64,000 nucleotides of DNA, from contig JACQZP010000026.1 in NCBI GenBank assembly GCA_016213825.1, forward strand, positions 62,001 through 126,000, given 5' to 3'. This document shows positions 8,616-18,357 of the stretch, piece by piece; position 1 is the stretch's first letter; every line of letters begins with the position of its first letter. The DNA comes from Acetobacterium woodii. GTDB taxonomy: Bacteria > Bacillota > Clostridia > Eubacteriales > Eubacteriaceae. The notes below the pieces were generated by a model that saw nothing but the letters and a program-made list of their open reading frames with translations, was not told the DNA's origin and made no database searches. A program made the translations under genes and the position numbers.

Positions 8616-11540
8616 ATGAAATCAATCAGGTTACGCCTAATCACCATGTTTACTGCACTCGTTTTGGTAGTAACAGGTATTCTGGGAGTGGTGGTGGTCA
8701 ATCAGTTTACAAGCGTGCTTGAAGAGGATGCTCATCAACAACTGATGAGTATGGCAGAAGTGCAGGCAAATTATATCGAATCCAAACGAGATGCTGAGCT
8801 TCAGTACATGCAAAGTTTGGCCCAAAATTCGATTTTGCTTGATGCTGCAATTCCGCAAAATCAGCGGGTCGCTTTTTTAGAGGCCGAGGCAGCGAGGGCA
8901 GGTTATGACGCCTATGTTCTGGCAGATTTGGCAGGTAACGGCATCACCCAAAACGCTAAAGGAGATGCCGTTAATGTTGCAGATCGGAGTTATTTTAAAG
9001 GTGCAGTTGCGGGGACACCGACGGCTTCAGACATAACAATCAGCCGGGTTACTGGTGAGCCGGTTATTTTATATGCGACGCCGGTTTATCAAAATGGCGC
9101 CATTGCAGCCGTTCTTTATGGAAGAAAAGAGGGCACCTCATTAAGTGAAATTACCAAACAGGTTACCTATGGTGAAACTGGCTTTGCATCACTGATTAAT
9201 AATGATGGTGTTGCGGTTGGAAATTCCAACCTGGACCTGGTTAAACAACAGTTCAATTTTGCTAAAGCTGATGAAGAAAACCCGGATTATGTCCAACTGT
9301 CTGAACTGGTGCGTAGCAAAATGATCACCAGAGAACCTGGTTCAGGAGATTATAGCCTTGAAGGAAAAGATTTTTTAGTCGGTTTTGCACCAGTTGAAGG
9401 CAGCCCTTGGATTATGTCAGTGGCAATGGATCAGGCAGAGTTGGATGCCCAAGTTGCTGAAGTCCGAGATACGATTATAACAGTGATTGTATTGGCGATT
9501 ATTGCTGCTGCATTCGCAGTATTTTTGATTAGTGGGACAATTTCAAAACCGATTGTAGCAACCACTGAAGAATTAAATCGTCTGGCAGGATTTGACTTCA
9601 GCTATAATGAAAATTCCAATGCGGGTAAATATTCGAATCGACGAGATGAGATTGGCACCATGCTTAAAGCGGTAACTTCTATGCAGCAGAATGTTCAGGA
9701 AAATCTAATTGATAAACTTGAGCATATATCCAGGGGAAATCTGGATGATGAGATAGTCATGGTGGGCGAGAATGATCAGGTCGGCCCAGCCTTAAAAGAC
9801 ACTCAAGGTGCGATCAAAACTCTAGTTACTGATACCAATATGCTGGTAACCGCAGCAGTTGAAGGACGGCTGGATGAACGGGCTGATGCGTCCAAATACA
9901 ATGGTGATTATCAGAAAGTTATTGCCGGCGTCAACCAGACACTGGATGCGGTTATTGAACCCATCAAAGAGGCCGCCAGCGTATTGGAAGCGATGGCGAA
10001 AGGTGATCTTGAGCAAGCTATGCAGGGGCATTATAAAGGGGAGCATGCAGTCATTAAGGTATCTGTCAATAAGACATTTGACAGCATCAAAATGCTGGTT
10101 AGCGATACCAATTATCTCGTCGCGGCGGCTGTCGCCGGTGAACTGGATACCCGGGCGGATACAAGCAAACATCAGGGCGAATATGCCAAAATCATTACTG
10201 GTGTCAATGCCACCTTGGATGCTATGGCAGAACCGATCCATGAAGCAGCCGGCGTGCTTGAAGAAATGGCGCAGGGCAATCTTGATCAGGGCATGGCAGG
10301 TAGTTATAAGGGCGAATATGCTGTTATTAAAGAATCCGTCAATCGAACGTTTGACAGCATTAAAATGCTGGTAGGTGACACGAATCGTCTGGTGGAATCT
10401 GCCGTTGAGGGAGATCTCAATGCCCGGGCTGATACCTTTAAACACAGTGGTGAATATGCCAGAATTGTCGCCGGCGTCAATGCCACTCTGGATGCCATGG
10501 TCGCGCCGATTCAGGAAGCCAATACGGTTCTCAAAGAAGTGGCCAATGGCAGTCTGAAACTGAGAATGGCTGGGGAATATCAAGGCGAGCATTCAGCTAT
10601 AAAAGATTCCTTGAACAGTACCCTTGACTTTTTACAGGGCATTGTGGATGAAGTGTCTGATATTTTAGATCAGATGGCTAACTCCAATATGGCCGTTAGT
10701 ATCACCGGTGATTATAAAGGCGATTTTGAACCCATCAAAACAGCCCTGAACCATATCATTGAATCCTTTAATGGAATCTTAAAAGACATGAATGAGGCAG
10801 CCGATCAAGTATCGGCCGGGGCTTCTCAGGTTTCTGATGGCAGTCAGATGCTGGCTCAAGGATCGACCGAACAGGCAGCTGCCATCCAGCAATTGAGTTC
10901 ATCCATAGACGAAATTGCCGATAAAACCAAGGATAATGCCAAACGGGCAAGTGAAGCCAATTTGCTTTCCACCACCGCCCAGGAAAAAGCACAAAAAGGA
11001 AATGATAGTATGCGCCAGTTACAGGAATCAATGGACGAAATCAATCTGGCATCTGGAAATATTTCAAAAATTATCAAGGTTATTGATGATATTGCCTTCC
11101 AGACTAACATATTATCGCTGAATGCTGCGGTGGAAGCCGCCCGGGCAGGCCAACATGGCAAGGGCTTTGCCGTGGTTGCGGAAGAGGTGCGCTCGCTGGC
11201 TGCCAGAAGCGCCGAAGCGGCGAAAGAAACCACTGTCCTTATCGAAGGCTCGGTTAAGAAGACCGAAGGCGGAACGGCAATCGCTGATGAAACTGCCAAT
11301 GCGTTGGAAGAAATTGTGAGCGAAATAACCAAGGCCGCCCAGTTAGTTCAGGAAATTGCTGAAGCATCCAATGATCAGGCGACTAATATCACTCAGATTA
11401 ATCTGGGAGTGGATCAGGTTTCCCAGGTAGTCCAGGGAAATACGGCGACAGCCGAACAATCGGCGGCTGCCAGCGAAGAATTATCTGGACAATCACAGTT
11501 GCTTAAAGAAATGATCTCGAAGTTTAAACTAAAACGATAA
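8616..11540 (+). CDS. Methyl-accepting chemotaxis protein with tandem HAMP-like modules
   Basis: 974 residues, much larger than a typical MCP. Order: a transmembrane helix (about 7-29), an extracytoplasmic dCache-like sensor (33-280, containing [10 protein letters not shown] and [15 protein letters not shown]), a second helix (about 287-307), a first HAMP, then three consecutive 91-residue modules (400-490, 491-581, 582-672), a fourth degenerate module, and the cytoplasmic signalling hairpin whose tip reads [20 protein letters not shown]. The modules carry the DTN-LV-AAV-G-L-RAD pattern of repeated HAMP units. It ends in KFKLKR without the tail shared by the two minus-strand MCPs. The ligand cannot be predicted. 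RBS AGGAAGGAG is good; a terminator follows directly. Confidence 0.95.
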   Translation: MKSIRLRLITMFTALVLVVTGILGVVVVNQFTSVLEEDAHQQLMSMAEVQANYIESKRDAELQYMQSLAQNSILLDAAIPQNQRVAFLEAEAARAGYDAYVLADLAGNGITQNAKGDAVNVADRSYFKGAVAGTPTASDITISRVTGEPVILYATPVYQNGAIAAVLYGRKEGTSLSEITKQVTYGETGFASLINNDGVAVGNSNLDLVKQQFNFAKADEENPDYVQLSELVRSKMITREPGSGDYSLEGKDFLVGFAPVEGSPWIMSVAMDQAELDAQVAEVRDTIITVIVLAIIAAAFAVFLISGTISKPIVATTEELNRLAGFDFSYNENSNAGKYSNRRDEIGTMLKAVTSMQQNVQENLIDKLEHISRGNLDDEIVMVGENDQVGPALKDTQGAIKTLVTDTNMLVTAAVEGRLDERADASKYNGDYQKVIAGVNQTLDAVIEPIKEAASVLEAMAKGDLEQAMQGHYKGEHAVIKVSVNKTFDSIKMLVSDTNYLVAAAVAGELDTRADTSKHQGEYAKIITGVNATLDAMAEPIHEAAGVLEEMAQGNLDQGMAGSYKGEYAVIKESVNRTFDSIKMLVGDTNRLVESAVEGDLNARADTFKHSGEYARIVAGVNATLDAMVAPIQEANTVLKEVANGSLKLRMAGEYQGEHSAIKDSLNSTLDFLQGIVDEVSDILDQMANSNMAVSITGDYKGDFEPIKTALNHIIESFNGILKDMNEAADQVSAGASQVSDGSQMLAQGSTEQAAAIQQLSSSIDEIADKTKDNAKRASEANLLSTTAQEKAQKGNDSMRQLQESMDEINLASGNISKIIKVIDDIAFQTNILSLNAAVEAARAGQHGKGFAVVAEEVRSLAARSAEAAKETTVLIEGSVKKTEGGTAIADETANALEEIVSEITKAAQLVQEIAEASNDQATNITQINLGVDQVSQVVQGNTATAEQSAAASEELSGQSQLLKEMISKFKLKR
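9813..10631 (+). repeat. Three in-frame 273-bp tandem repeats within the MCP gene
   Basis: Units begin at 9813, 10086 and 10359, spaced exactly 273 bp (91 codons). Each starts ATCAAA/ATTAAA followed by a Leu-Val-x-Asp-Thr-Asn segment and ends with a FDS-type segment. The second and third are clearly similar at DNA level (for example TTTGACAGCAT and AAAATGCTGGT shared), suggesting recent duplication or gene conversion. Confidence 0.85.
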
Positions 11541-11549
11541 AAAACCAAT

Positions 11550-11584
11550 AAAAAAGACAAGGGAAATTTCCCCTGTCTTTTTTG
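11550..11584 (+). terminator. Intrinsic terminator after the MCP
   Basis: AAAAAGACAAGGGAAA / TTTCCCCTGTCTTTTTT; strong stem with T-run. Confidence 0.9.
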
Positions 11585-11654
11585 TACTAAGAATTTTACC
11601 GGAGGTTGAATGAGAACAATTTAAGATGGGCAATAATCCTGGACAAGATCCAGA

Positions 11655-12257
11655 TTAGTTGTCTTCCTTAGCCCAATCATCAAAGCCCTTCATAACCTTA
11701 TCATAAGTTTGTTGGGAGATGTCGGGAAGTTCCCCGCCAAAATCTTTTTTGGCGCTTTCAAACCCTTCTTTAAAGGCATTTCGTAGTGTTTCAATTTTAC
11801 TTTTATCACCGCCGGACAGCGCTTTGGCAAAATCCACAATCCGTTCTGATGTTTTATTAACGCCAAAATAGCCATCTTCTGAAATGGCTTCTTGAGCAGC
11901 TGCCTGAGTTTCAGAATCTACGGTAATTTTAACGTCTTTACCTTCAGCCAGATCTTTGAGAACCTGATTGACTTTTAGCCCCTGTTTTTCAATCATGGCG
12001 GCAACCATTTTTTTGAATGACTCAGTATTACGACCAAAGTCTTGTTTGATTTCATCTATCTTTTTACGATCGACAGTGTAGGTTCCAATGTCTTTAGAAG
12101 TTGTGGTGCCTAATTCAATGGAGTCGAGTTTTTGGACAACTGGCTGGACTTTATCTGCAGCTTCGGGATCAACTTTGACGTCAGCATTTTGGGTGATGCC
12201 TTTCGCCTGAACATTTTGATTCAGCGATTTGTTTGCATCAATTGCATTTGTATTCAT
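11655..12257 (-). CDS. Conserved-looking hypothetical protein
   Basis: 200 residues, acidic, soluble, with no signal peptide or membrane segment. The N-terminal 40 residues are low-complexity and Asn/Gln/Lys-rich; from about residue 55 it is mostly helical (IGTYTVDRKKIDEIKQDFG, later RIVDFAKALSGGD and FEGFESAKKDFG-like segments) and ends in a helix with MKGFDDWAKEDN. The RBS AAGGAGG is well placed. It stands alone between two terminators. I do not recognise the family; the compact C-terminal helical part resembles proteins seen near motility genes, but that is only an impression. Confidence 0.65.
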   Translation of the reverse strand: MNTNAIDANKSLNQNVQAKGITQNADVKVDPEAADKVQPVVQKLDSIELGTTTSKDIGTYTVDRKKIDEIKQDFGRNTESFKKMVAAMIEKQGLKVNQVLKDLAEGKDVKITVDSETQAAAQEAISEDGYFGVNKTSERIVDFAKALSGGDKSKIETLRNAFKEGFESAKKDFGGELPDISQQTYDKVMKGFDDWAKEDN

Positions 12258-12360
12258 AATATCCTCCTTATTAGATAAAAATAATTTATGGTACCTTCTT
12301 TAAACTATATCGACATAATTCAACTAAAAATAACATCAATTTTAAAATAATCACAGACAC

Positions 12361-12400
12361 AAAAATGTCCCTTCAATATTGTAATTGAAAGGACATTTTT
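12361..12400 (-). terminator. Intrinsic terminator of the 90-residue gene
   Basis: AAAAATGTCC-CTTCAATA / TTGAAAGGACATTTTT, lying immediately after the stop codon of the minus-strand gene at 12401. Confidence 0.85.
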
Positions 12401-12673
12401 TTAAATGATCTGTTTTAAGGGGGACAGCGTTCGTAATGGTTTATCAGCATGATTTAAGTTACCTTCACTGGGAGCTTCGCATGCTTTATGAGAAAGATTA
12501 TCATCGCAGGAAATAGGCTTAATTCGATCAGCCGCCATTTTTTGCAGGTAAGTCACAAAGTAGTCATTAATAGCAGCAGTTTCATCTGAATCATCAGAGG
12601 TCCTTGCTATAAATCCGGATAGAAAAGTTACCCATGGTCGGGTAGTCGTTTTTATGTCTTTAATCCACTTCAT
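12401..12673 (-). CDS. Small hypothetical protein
   Basis: 90 residues starting MKWIKDIKTT, with an N-terminal Trp/Phe-containing segment (RPWVTFLSGFIAR), an acidic middle (TSDDSDETAA) and a basic, Cys-containing C-terminal third. AACAGGAGG precedes the ATG, and a dedicated terminator directly follows the stop, so the unit is probably expressed. No family recognised. Confidence 0.55.
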   Translation of the reverse strand: MKWIKDIKTTTRPWVTFLSGFIARTSDDSDETAAINDYFVTYLQKMAADRIKPISCDDNLSHKACEAPSEGNLNHADKPLRTLSPLKQII

Positions 12674-12948
12674 TTTTATGAACCTCCTGTTTTGCAGTTA
12701 AAATTTTTGTAAAGGGAGACTTGGTTAGCCGGTAGTGGTTTTTAAAAGCAATGGTCATATTTGTTTGTATTCATTCGCTCTTATTATAATTATCGCCATT
12801 TCTATAAATTACTTTAGGTTTAATGATAAAACAATCAGCTTCTCAATGAGAACATTAAATTAATTAAGATTTTTAGTTTAAATGAGTCAATAAATTTAAA
12901 TCAGCTATTACTGAAACGATTTTGTAGATATTATATTAATAAAAGCTC

Positions 12949-13006
12949 TTGATAAAAGAATAGCAGAATGGTATACTAAAAAACGAAAGTTAGGAAGTGC
13001 TAACTT
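12949..13006 (+). promoter_or_regulatory. Sigma-70 promoter and leader hairpin for the GGDEF / HD-GYP operon
   Basis: TTGATA (12949-12954), 17-bp spacer, TATACT (12972-12977). A perfect 7-bp hairpin AAGTTAG-GAAGTG-CTAACTT (12987-13006) lies at or just after the expected transcription start and could be an operator or 5'-end structure. The rest of 12674-13061 is AT-rich with nothing recognised. Confidence 0.75.
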
Positions 13007-13061
13007 ATATTTTTGGATTTGTAGTTAGTTAAAACTAATAAAAAACAACCGGGAGTCGTTT

Positions 13062-14114
13062 ATGGAAAATACACAAAAAGATCATATCTTTACCGAAATA
13101 TATATTGGTATCCACAGCGTTATGGTATTAATGGTTTTGGTTTATTACGTCTATTCACAAACCCTTCACTGGATGATGACACTGATGCTGGTTTTCTACG
13201 GGATCTATGTTGGTTTTGAACTATACATGTTTGCCACCAAACAAATTTTTAAATTAGAAAATATGCTAGGTGGATACTTACAAAGTATGATTGATATTCT
13301 GTTTATTTCCATCTGCTGTATTTACCTGAACGATTATTATTATATGGCTCTGCCCATCCTTTGCCTGTTTATCATAATTGCGAGTTTAGCCAATCATCAA
13401 ACGAAGGGTATTATTCATGGTATAATTTCAACTTTGGGCTATTTATCCGTGGGCATATTAAATGGCTATTTTTCTCTGGGGATTGTTTTATTCCAAGGGG
13501 CACTGCTCATCGGATTCAGTTTTTTTGTCGGTGAATTGAATCAGCTTATCAGTGATGTTTACAAACGAAACCACTACGCAATGGAAGAAATTGAATATAA
13601 AAATCAGTTGCTGGAGTACCGGGCCACAACTGACTTTTTAACAGATTTATCAAATCATCAGGCATTCTACCAGTCACTGGAAGTCATTGCCGAAAAACAT
13701 GCACCAATTACCCTGATTCTCTTTGACATTGACGATTTCAAGGCGGTTAATGACATTTACGGTCACCTCTCCGGTGACTATGTTATCCGGGAAGTTTCAC
13801 AAGTTATTAAGCAACAACTCAGAACTTCAGATATTGGGGCACGTTACGGTGGAGAAGAATTTGCGGTGTTACTGCCAGGAACCGAGGAACCATTTGGACA
13901 AAGAATCGCCGAACGCATTTGCAAGTCGGTAGCGGAATATCCCTTTGAATTTGATCATCAAAAGATGAAAATAACCCTTTCTGCTGGTGTTTGTCATTCG
14001 ACAGTGGCATTGAATCAACGCGAACAGACCATGTTGGTTGATCAGGCTGATGAACTGTTGTACTGCTCAAAAAGAAATGGAAAAAACCGGGTTACCAGTG
14101 CCCAATTCAAATAA
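13062..14114 (+). CDS. Membrane diguanylate cyclase (GGDEF)
   Basis: 350 residues. The first 170 form about five or six transmembrane helices of an unclassified membrane sensor (MASE-like in layout). After a short helix comes a GGDEF domain: DIDDFKAVNDIYGH metal/substrate segment, catalytic GGEEF at 263-267, and I-site RTSD at 254-257. It should synthesise c-di-GMP with product inhibition. It is the first gene of a three-gene unit with an HD-GYP protein (27 bp downstream) and a FeoA-like protein, so synthesis and degradation of c-di-GMP are co-transcribed. Confidence 0.93.
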   Translation: MENTQKDHIFTEIYIGIHSVMVLMVLVYYVYSQTLHWMMTLMLVFYGIYVGFELYMFATKQIFKLENMLGGYLQSMIDILFISICCIYLNDYYYMALPILCLFIIIASLANHQTKGIIHGIISTLGYLSVGILNGYFSLGIVLFQGALLIGFSFFVGELNQLISDVYKRNHYAMEEIEYKNQLLEYRATTDFLTDLSNHQAFYQSLEVIAEKHAPITLILFDIDDFKAVNDIYGHLSGDYVIREVSQVIKQQLRTSDIGARYGGEEFAVLLPGTEEPFGQRIAERICKSVAEYPFEFDHQKMKITLSAGVCHSTVALNQREQTMLVDQADELLYCSKRNGKNRVTSAQFK

Positions 14115-14141
14115 TATTCAACAAGATGGAAGGATATTTAG

Positions 14142-14918
14142 ATGACTGAAAAAAAAGCAGCCCGAGATATTTATATTTTTTCGAATTATTTAAACGAAAT
14201 ATACCATATATATATGATGTCAGCTGAGCAGGAAATCTTCACCGTAAAATTCAGGATGTATCTAAAACGGATGATTGCAAAACTCATGGACACATCATTT
14301 GGGGATCTGGAAAAATACAGGAACTCAAATTGTGCCAGTAATTGTTTGCCGGGACACTCCATCCGAACTGCCTTGCTGGCCATGTGTATCGCTAAAGAGT
14401 TGGAATTAAAAAAATCTGAGATCACCGAAATTGGTATGGGGGCCTTACTTCATGATATTGGTAAGCTCTTTCTTCCCCGAGAAATCCTGGACAAACCTTG
14501 CAAGCTAAGTGAGATTGAATTCGATGTCATAAAAACCCATTCGGAAATTGGCTTTCAATTGCTCAACGAACAAGATTGGTTACCCGGACCGAGTGTACAA
14601 ATTGTACAAAATCACCACGAGCGATTAGATGGCAGCGGTTATCCCAATCATTTACTTGATGATCAGATTCATTTATATGAACGGATTGTTGGGGTAGCGG
14701 ATGTTTTTGATGCAATGACCAGTAAGCGTAACTATCGGGAGGCATTAAATTATGAATTTGCATTTCGGGAAATCAAAAAAGAATCACCGCTGTTGTTGGA
14801 TGACAGGATTGTATTAATTTTAGGTAATATTATCGAGCGATATAGCCATTCAAGAAAAGAATTAGCAGAAAGAGTAGAAATGAGGAGAAAGATATGCCGT
14901 TATCCATGTGTAGAATAG
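14142..14918 (+). CDS. HD-GYP domain protein, probable c-di-GMP phosphodiesterase
   Basis: 258 residues. An N-terminal helical segment (1-65) precedes a complete HD-GYP domain: GHSIRTALLA metal His, HDIGKL (104-109), and the signature HHERLDGSGYP (158-168), followed by RIVGVADVFDAMTSKRNYR. All metal-binding and GYP residues expected for c-di-GMP hydrolysis are present. No membrane segment or receiver domain, so localisation is cytoplasmic. RBS GGAAGG precedes the ATG. The 3' end overlaps the FeoA-like gene by 25 bases, implying translational coupling. Confidence 0.92.
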   Translation: MTEKKAARDIYIFSNYLNEIYHIYMMSAEQEIFTVKFRMYLKRMIAKLMDTSFGDLEKYRNSNCASNCLPGHSIRTALLAMCIAKELELKKSEITEIGMGALLHDIGKLFLPREILDKPCKLSEIEFDVIKTHSEIGFQLLNEQDWLPGPSVQIVQNHHERLDGSGYPNHLLDDQIHLYERIVGVADVFDAMTSKRNYREALNYEFAFREIKKESPLLLDDRIVLILGNIIERYSHSRKELAERVEMRRKICRYPCVE

Positions 14919-15124
14919 GAAGTACCGTTGTTGTGAAAGATTTAAGCGTCGATGATGCCTTGGCGAAAAGACTTTATAGTATGGGGGTGATTAAGGGCGT
15001 CTTTGTTAAAGTTGTTTCAGCTGAATACAATGGTCCGATGACCATTGAACTATTGGGAAGTCAACTGGCATTAGGTTTTGAAATCGCTTCTCAAATTCAG
15101 GTGGAAACGTCAAAATATCATTAA
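14894..15124 (+). CDS. Stand-alone FeoA-like SH3-fold protein
   Basis: 76 residues of FeoA type: a start IGSTVVVKDLSVDDALAKRL, then YSMGVIKGVFVKVVSAE and a last strand FEIASQIQVE. FeoA proteins are small SH3-like partners of the ferrous iron transporter FeoB, and the fold also occurs at the C-terminus of DtxR repressors. No feoB is nearby. The gene begins inside the HD-GYP gene, with GAGGAG seven bases before its ATG. The location suggests a role tied to c-di-GMP turnover or metal supply to the HD-GYP enzyme, which is inference. Confidence 0.8.
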   Translation: MPLSMCRIGSTVVVKDLSVDDALAKRLYSMGVIKGVFVKVVSAEYNGPMTIELLGSQLALGFEIASQIQVETSKYH

Positions 15125-15165
15125 TCGAAACTCGCTGATTTTAAAAACACAATAAACAATAAGTA

Positions 15166-15193
15166 AGAGGACTGGTTTTAAATTCAGTCCTCT
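15166..15193. terminator. Hairpin between convergent FeoA-like and MCP genes
   Basis: AGAGGACTG / CAGTCCTCT, perfect 9-bp stem, with no long T-run on either side; probable bidirectional terminator or 3'-end stabiliser. Confidence 0.65.
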
Positions 15194-15205
15194 AAACTCT
15201 GATGT

Positions 15206-18073
15206 TTAATATTTGTCCATTTCCATGTCATCCAAAATGATGCTTGGTTCAGGTATTGGTGTATCAATTGGCTTGAGGGGTTTAACGGGAGTTGCGTTAT
15301 CTGTTTTAACAGAGCCTTTTTTAGCTTTCAACTGGAACGCGTCCACCATATGTTTGAGCATTTCAGCCTGCCCTGAGAGTTCTTCACTGGCGGCAGCGCT
15401 TTCTTCGGCGGTGGCGGAATTCGTTTGAACAACCTGAGAAACCTGCTCCACTCCCTGGGTGATCTGAGCGATTTCTGAGGCCTGATCATTGGATGCTCGG
15501 GCAATGGTTCCGACCAAACCAGCAACTTTGTCGATTTGACTTAAAATCTCTCGTAGGCTTTCGGCGGTGTCATCAGCAATTTTCGTTCCGATACTGACTT
15601 TATCGATGGAACCTTCAATTAAGCCGGTGGTTTCCTTGGCCGCTTCCGCACTTCTGGCCGCCAGGGTACGAACTTCTTCAGCTACTACAGCAAATCCTTT
15701 ACCATGCTGACCGGCCCGGGCCGCTTCAACAGCGGCGTTAAGCGCTAAAATATTGGTCTGGAAAGCGATGTCATCAATAACCTTGATTATTTTGGAAATA
15801 TTGTTTGAGGAATCATTGATATCTCCCATGGCGTCAATCATCGTTGCCATTTGGCCATTACCTTTTTCAGCATTGGTACGAACGTTAACAGCCAGTTCAT
15901 TGGCCTCATTGGCGTTCATGGCATTTCGTTTGGTTTCGGCAGCCACCTCTTCAATGGAAGCCGTCAGTTCTTGAATGGCACTGGCCTGCTCAGTAGTTCC
16001 TTGGGATAAGGCCTGACCACCATCCGAGATTTGTTTAGCACCCATATCTACCTGACCAGCTGCCACGTTGATGTCAGTCATGGTGTCACTGAGATTACTG
16101 GTGATATCATTAAGGGCTGTTTTAATCGCCTGGAAATCACCCAGATAATCGGTGGTGATCTGCTGATCCAGGTTGCCCCGTCCCATTTCTTCAAGGGTAT
16201 GGGTGATTTCATCGACATAACGTTTTAAGAAGGCGACGGTCTGGTTCATATTATCTTTGATCAGCGTGTAATCACCGTTATAGTGACCAACCATACCAGT
16301 GTTCAGATTTCCTTGGGCCAGTTCTTTTAGTGTTGCAGAAGCTTCCTGCACTGGTTCGACAACGGCATCCAGAGTGGCATTGACCCCATCCACAATCCGG
16401 GCAAAATCACCTTGGTGGCGACTGGCATCAGCCCGGGTATTGAGTCGGCCAGCAATACCGGCTTCGGCCAGCATCGTGGCATCGTTGACCAGGTTATCCA
16501 CTGAATTTTTAACTTCACTCAAGGTGCTGCCAATTTCGTGGAATTGAGCACTGACTTCAGTGGTATACTCATCGGCTTCTCCAACATTCATATCGAAGTC
16601 CAGATCTCCTGCTGATAAGCGAATCAGGTTGTTACCGAGTCGGGATACTTCAGACTTGGTATAGTCACTAACCCTGATAATTGGGGTTAAATCGGTGACG
16701 ATTTCGACGAAGCCAATGCTTTCGCCCTTTTTATTTTTAAGATAAGCAGTATCCTGTTTATTGCTGCGGCCGACCCATTCGAAATAGCTGTCGTTCAAGC
16801 CCTGGTCAACCAGACGTCGGATACCACACCCTTCGGTTCGGCAAATATCGGCATTGGCATTGTAGCAGTCCATTCCGCAAGCTGAAGTTCGATCTTTGAT
16901 GACCCCATTGGCAATCATTAAATCTTCAAAGGGTTTGTTCATAAAGGTCCATTTCATATCGTTGTCAGTGACATGGAGCGGGAACGGGATGGCATCAATA
17001 ATAGCTTCATACCAGACCATTTTGTCAACAACCGTATCCAGGGTGGCGTTAACGCCATCCACGATTTCTTTAAAACCGCCATTAAACGCATCAGCATTAC
17101 CACGGGTATCCCATTTGCCAGCAATGGCTGCCTGGGACAGCATGGTTGCTTCACTAATCAGACCGCGGATGGTTTCAATGGTCAATTTAAGGGCTGGCGA
17201 AAGCTCATCCAGGGAATCTTTTGGTTCGACATCGGAGCTGACATCACCATTGGAAATCTGATTCATGGTGCCAATAACAACCGTTTGAATCTCATCAGAA
17301 AAGTTGTCCATAGACTCTGCCATTTCGCCAATTTCATCCTTCCGTTTCATGTTAAGACGCATGGTATAATGTCCCAGGCTCATTTCTTTGATCATGTGAT
17401 TGGCCTGTTGCAGTGGTTTACTAATCATCGAACGAAGGATCAAGCCAAAGATGATCGCCACAGCAAAAGCTACGAGTGTAACAATAATCATAGTGGTCAT
17501 AGCGGCGTTGGCAGTGGCGGTGTCCAGTTCTTCGGTGCGTTGGGCTTCTTCCAACTTTAAGGGTACCAGCTTATTAATGGCATCCATTTCGGCAGAAGCG
17601 GCAATTTCGTATGGGCCCGTGTCAGCCAGTAAGGCAAAGGCTTCAGTATCGCGATTTTGGATTGCCAGCGCTTTTACCTTTTCAAATTCGGTTGCCAAAA
17701 CCTTTCGGGATTCTACAAATTCGTCAAAGACGGCCTGCATTTCCGGATCAACAATGGTCTCTTGGAAAGCTTCAGCAGCCTTGTCAATTTCACCATTACG
17801 GATGACAACCTTATCCGCATTGGACTGGATTAACTCAGGACTGTTTTCAATAATCATATCTCTGACGATAACCCGCATCCGTTGGTATGATGTGGAAATC
17901 TGGCCGACGTCTGCAATTGGCAGCGTCATTTTATCGTAGAGTATTTTGTTGGAATTTTGAAGTGTTTGTAAATTCATAATGCCAACAATACCAACTACTC
18001 CGGTGATAAGGGCGACAATAATGAAACTCACAATGAGTTTCACCCCGATTTTCATGTTAAGAATCCATTGCAT
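15206..18073 (-). CDS. Methyl-accepting chemotaxis protein with Cys-cluster PAS domain
   Basis: 955 residues. A transmembrane helix (about 8-32), a four-helix-bundle type sensor (35-185), a second helix (about 187-210) and HAMP come first. An internal PAS domain (about 365-475) carries four cysteines, C399-x3-C403-x7-C411-x4-C416. Repeated HAMP-like modules follow, then the signalling hairpin with [20 protein letters not shown]. The C-terminus is a flexible linker ending in [10 protein letters not shown]. The Cys pattern suggests a metal, Fe-S or redox sensor; this is inferred from spacing only. It follows the next MCP on the same strand, with a hairpin between them. Confidence 0.94.
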   Translation of the reverse strand: MQWILNMKIGVKLIVSFIIVALITGVVGIVGIMNLQTLQNSNKILYDKMTLPIADVGQISTSYQRMRVIVRDMIIENSPELIQSNADKVVIRNGEIDKAAEAFQETIVDPEMQAVFDEFVESRKVLATEFEKVKALAIQNRDTEAFALLADTGPYEIAASAEMDAINKLVPLKLEEAQRTEELDTATANAAMTTMIIVTLVAFAVAIIFGLILRSMISKPLQQANHMIKEMSLGHYTMRLNMKRKDEIGEMAESMDNFSDEIQTVVIGTMNQISNGDVSSDVEPKDSLDELSPALKLTIETIRGLISEATMLSQAAIAGKWDTRGNADAFNGGFKEIVDGVNATLDTVVDKMVWYEAIIDAIPFPLHVTDNDMKWTFMNKPFEDLMIANGVIKDRTSACGMDCYNANADICRTEGCGIRRLVDQGLNDSYFEWVGRSNKQDTAYLKNKKGESIGFVEIVTDLTPIIRVSDYTKSEVSRLGNNLIRLSAGDLDFDMNVGEADEYTTEVSAQFHEIGSTLSEVKNSVDNLVNDATMLAEAGIAGRLNTRADASRHQGDFARIVDGVNATLDAVVEPVQEASATLKELAQGNLNTGMVGHYNGDYTLIKDNMNQTVAFLKRYVDEITHTLEEMGRGNLDQQITTDYLGDFQAIKTALNDITSNLSDTMTDINVAAGQVDMGAKQISDGGQALSQGTTEQASAIQELTASIEEVAAETKRNAMNANEANELAVNVRTNAEKGNGQMATMIDAMGDINDSSNNISKIIKVIDDIAFQTNILALNAAVEAARAGQHGKGFAVVAEEVRTLAARSAEAAKETTGLIEGSIDKVSIGTKIADDTAESLREILSQIDKVAGLVGTIARASNDQASEIAQITQGVEQVSQVVQTNSATAEESAAASEELSGQAEMLKHMVDAFQLKAKKGSVKTDNATPVKPLKPIDTPIPEPSIILDDMEMDKY

Positions 18074-18242
18074 TTTTAATTCCCCCTTTGATAAAATAAC
18101 TCCTCTTTCGAAAGATATTTACCCTAATCAAATTAACAATAACAGTAAAAGATAATAAAATGATAATTGAAAATAAATCAAAATTGTCTGAAAGCAGTAA
18201 AAAAAATAAGACATCGAAAACAAGGTATTAAACAATAGTAAG

Positions 18243-18275
18243 CCCCCTGATTGCTCGGGCTGAACAATCAGGGGG
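18243..18275. terminator. GC-rich hairpin between two MCP genes
   Basis: CCCCCTGATTG / CAATCAGGGGG, 11-bp perfect stem just after the stop of the upstream minus-strand MCP. The T-run is weak, so it may stabilise the 3' end rather than terminate. Confidence 0.65.
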
Positions 18276-18357
18276 GTGAGGTAGAATCTGAGCTAAACAA
18301 TCAGGTAAACCGCTTTTAAGTCAGCTACCTTATGAAAAGTATGAATGATGATACTGA

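Noticed and set aside
9822-10592. Long antisense open frame inside the MCP gene
   Set aside because: Shadow of repetitive coding sequence in the MCP; no RBS, and the plus-strand gene has full domain homology.
16973-17939. Plus-strand open frames across the minus-strand MCP
   Set aside because: Composition-driven shadows; low-quality translations without domains or RBS.
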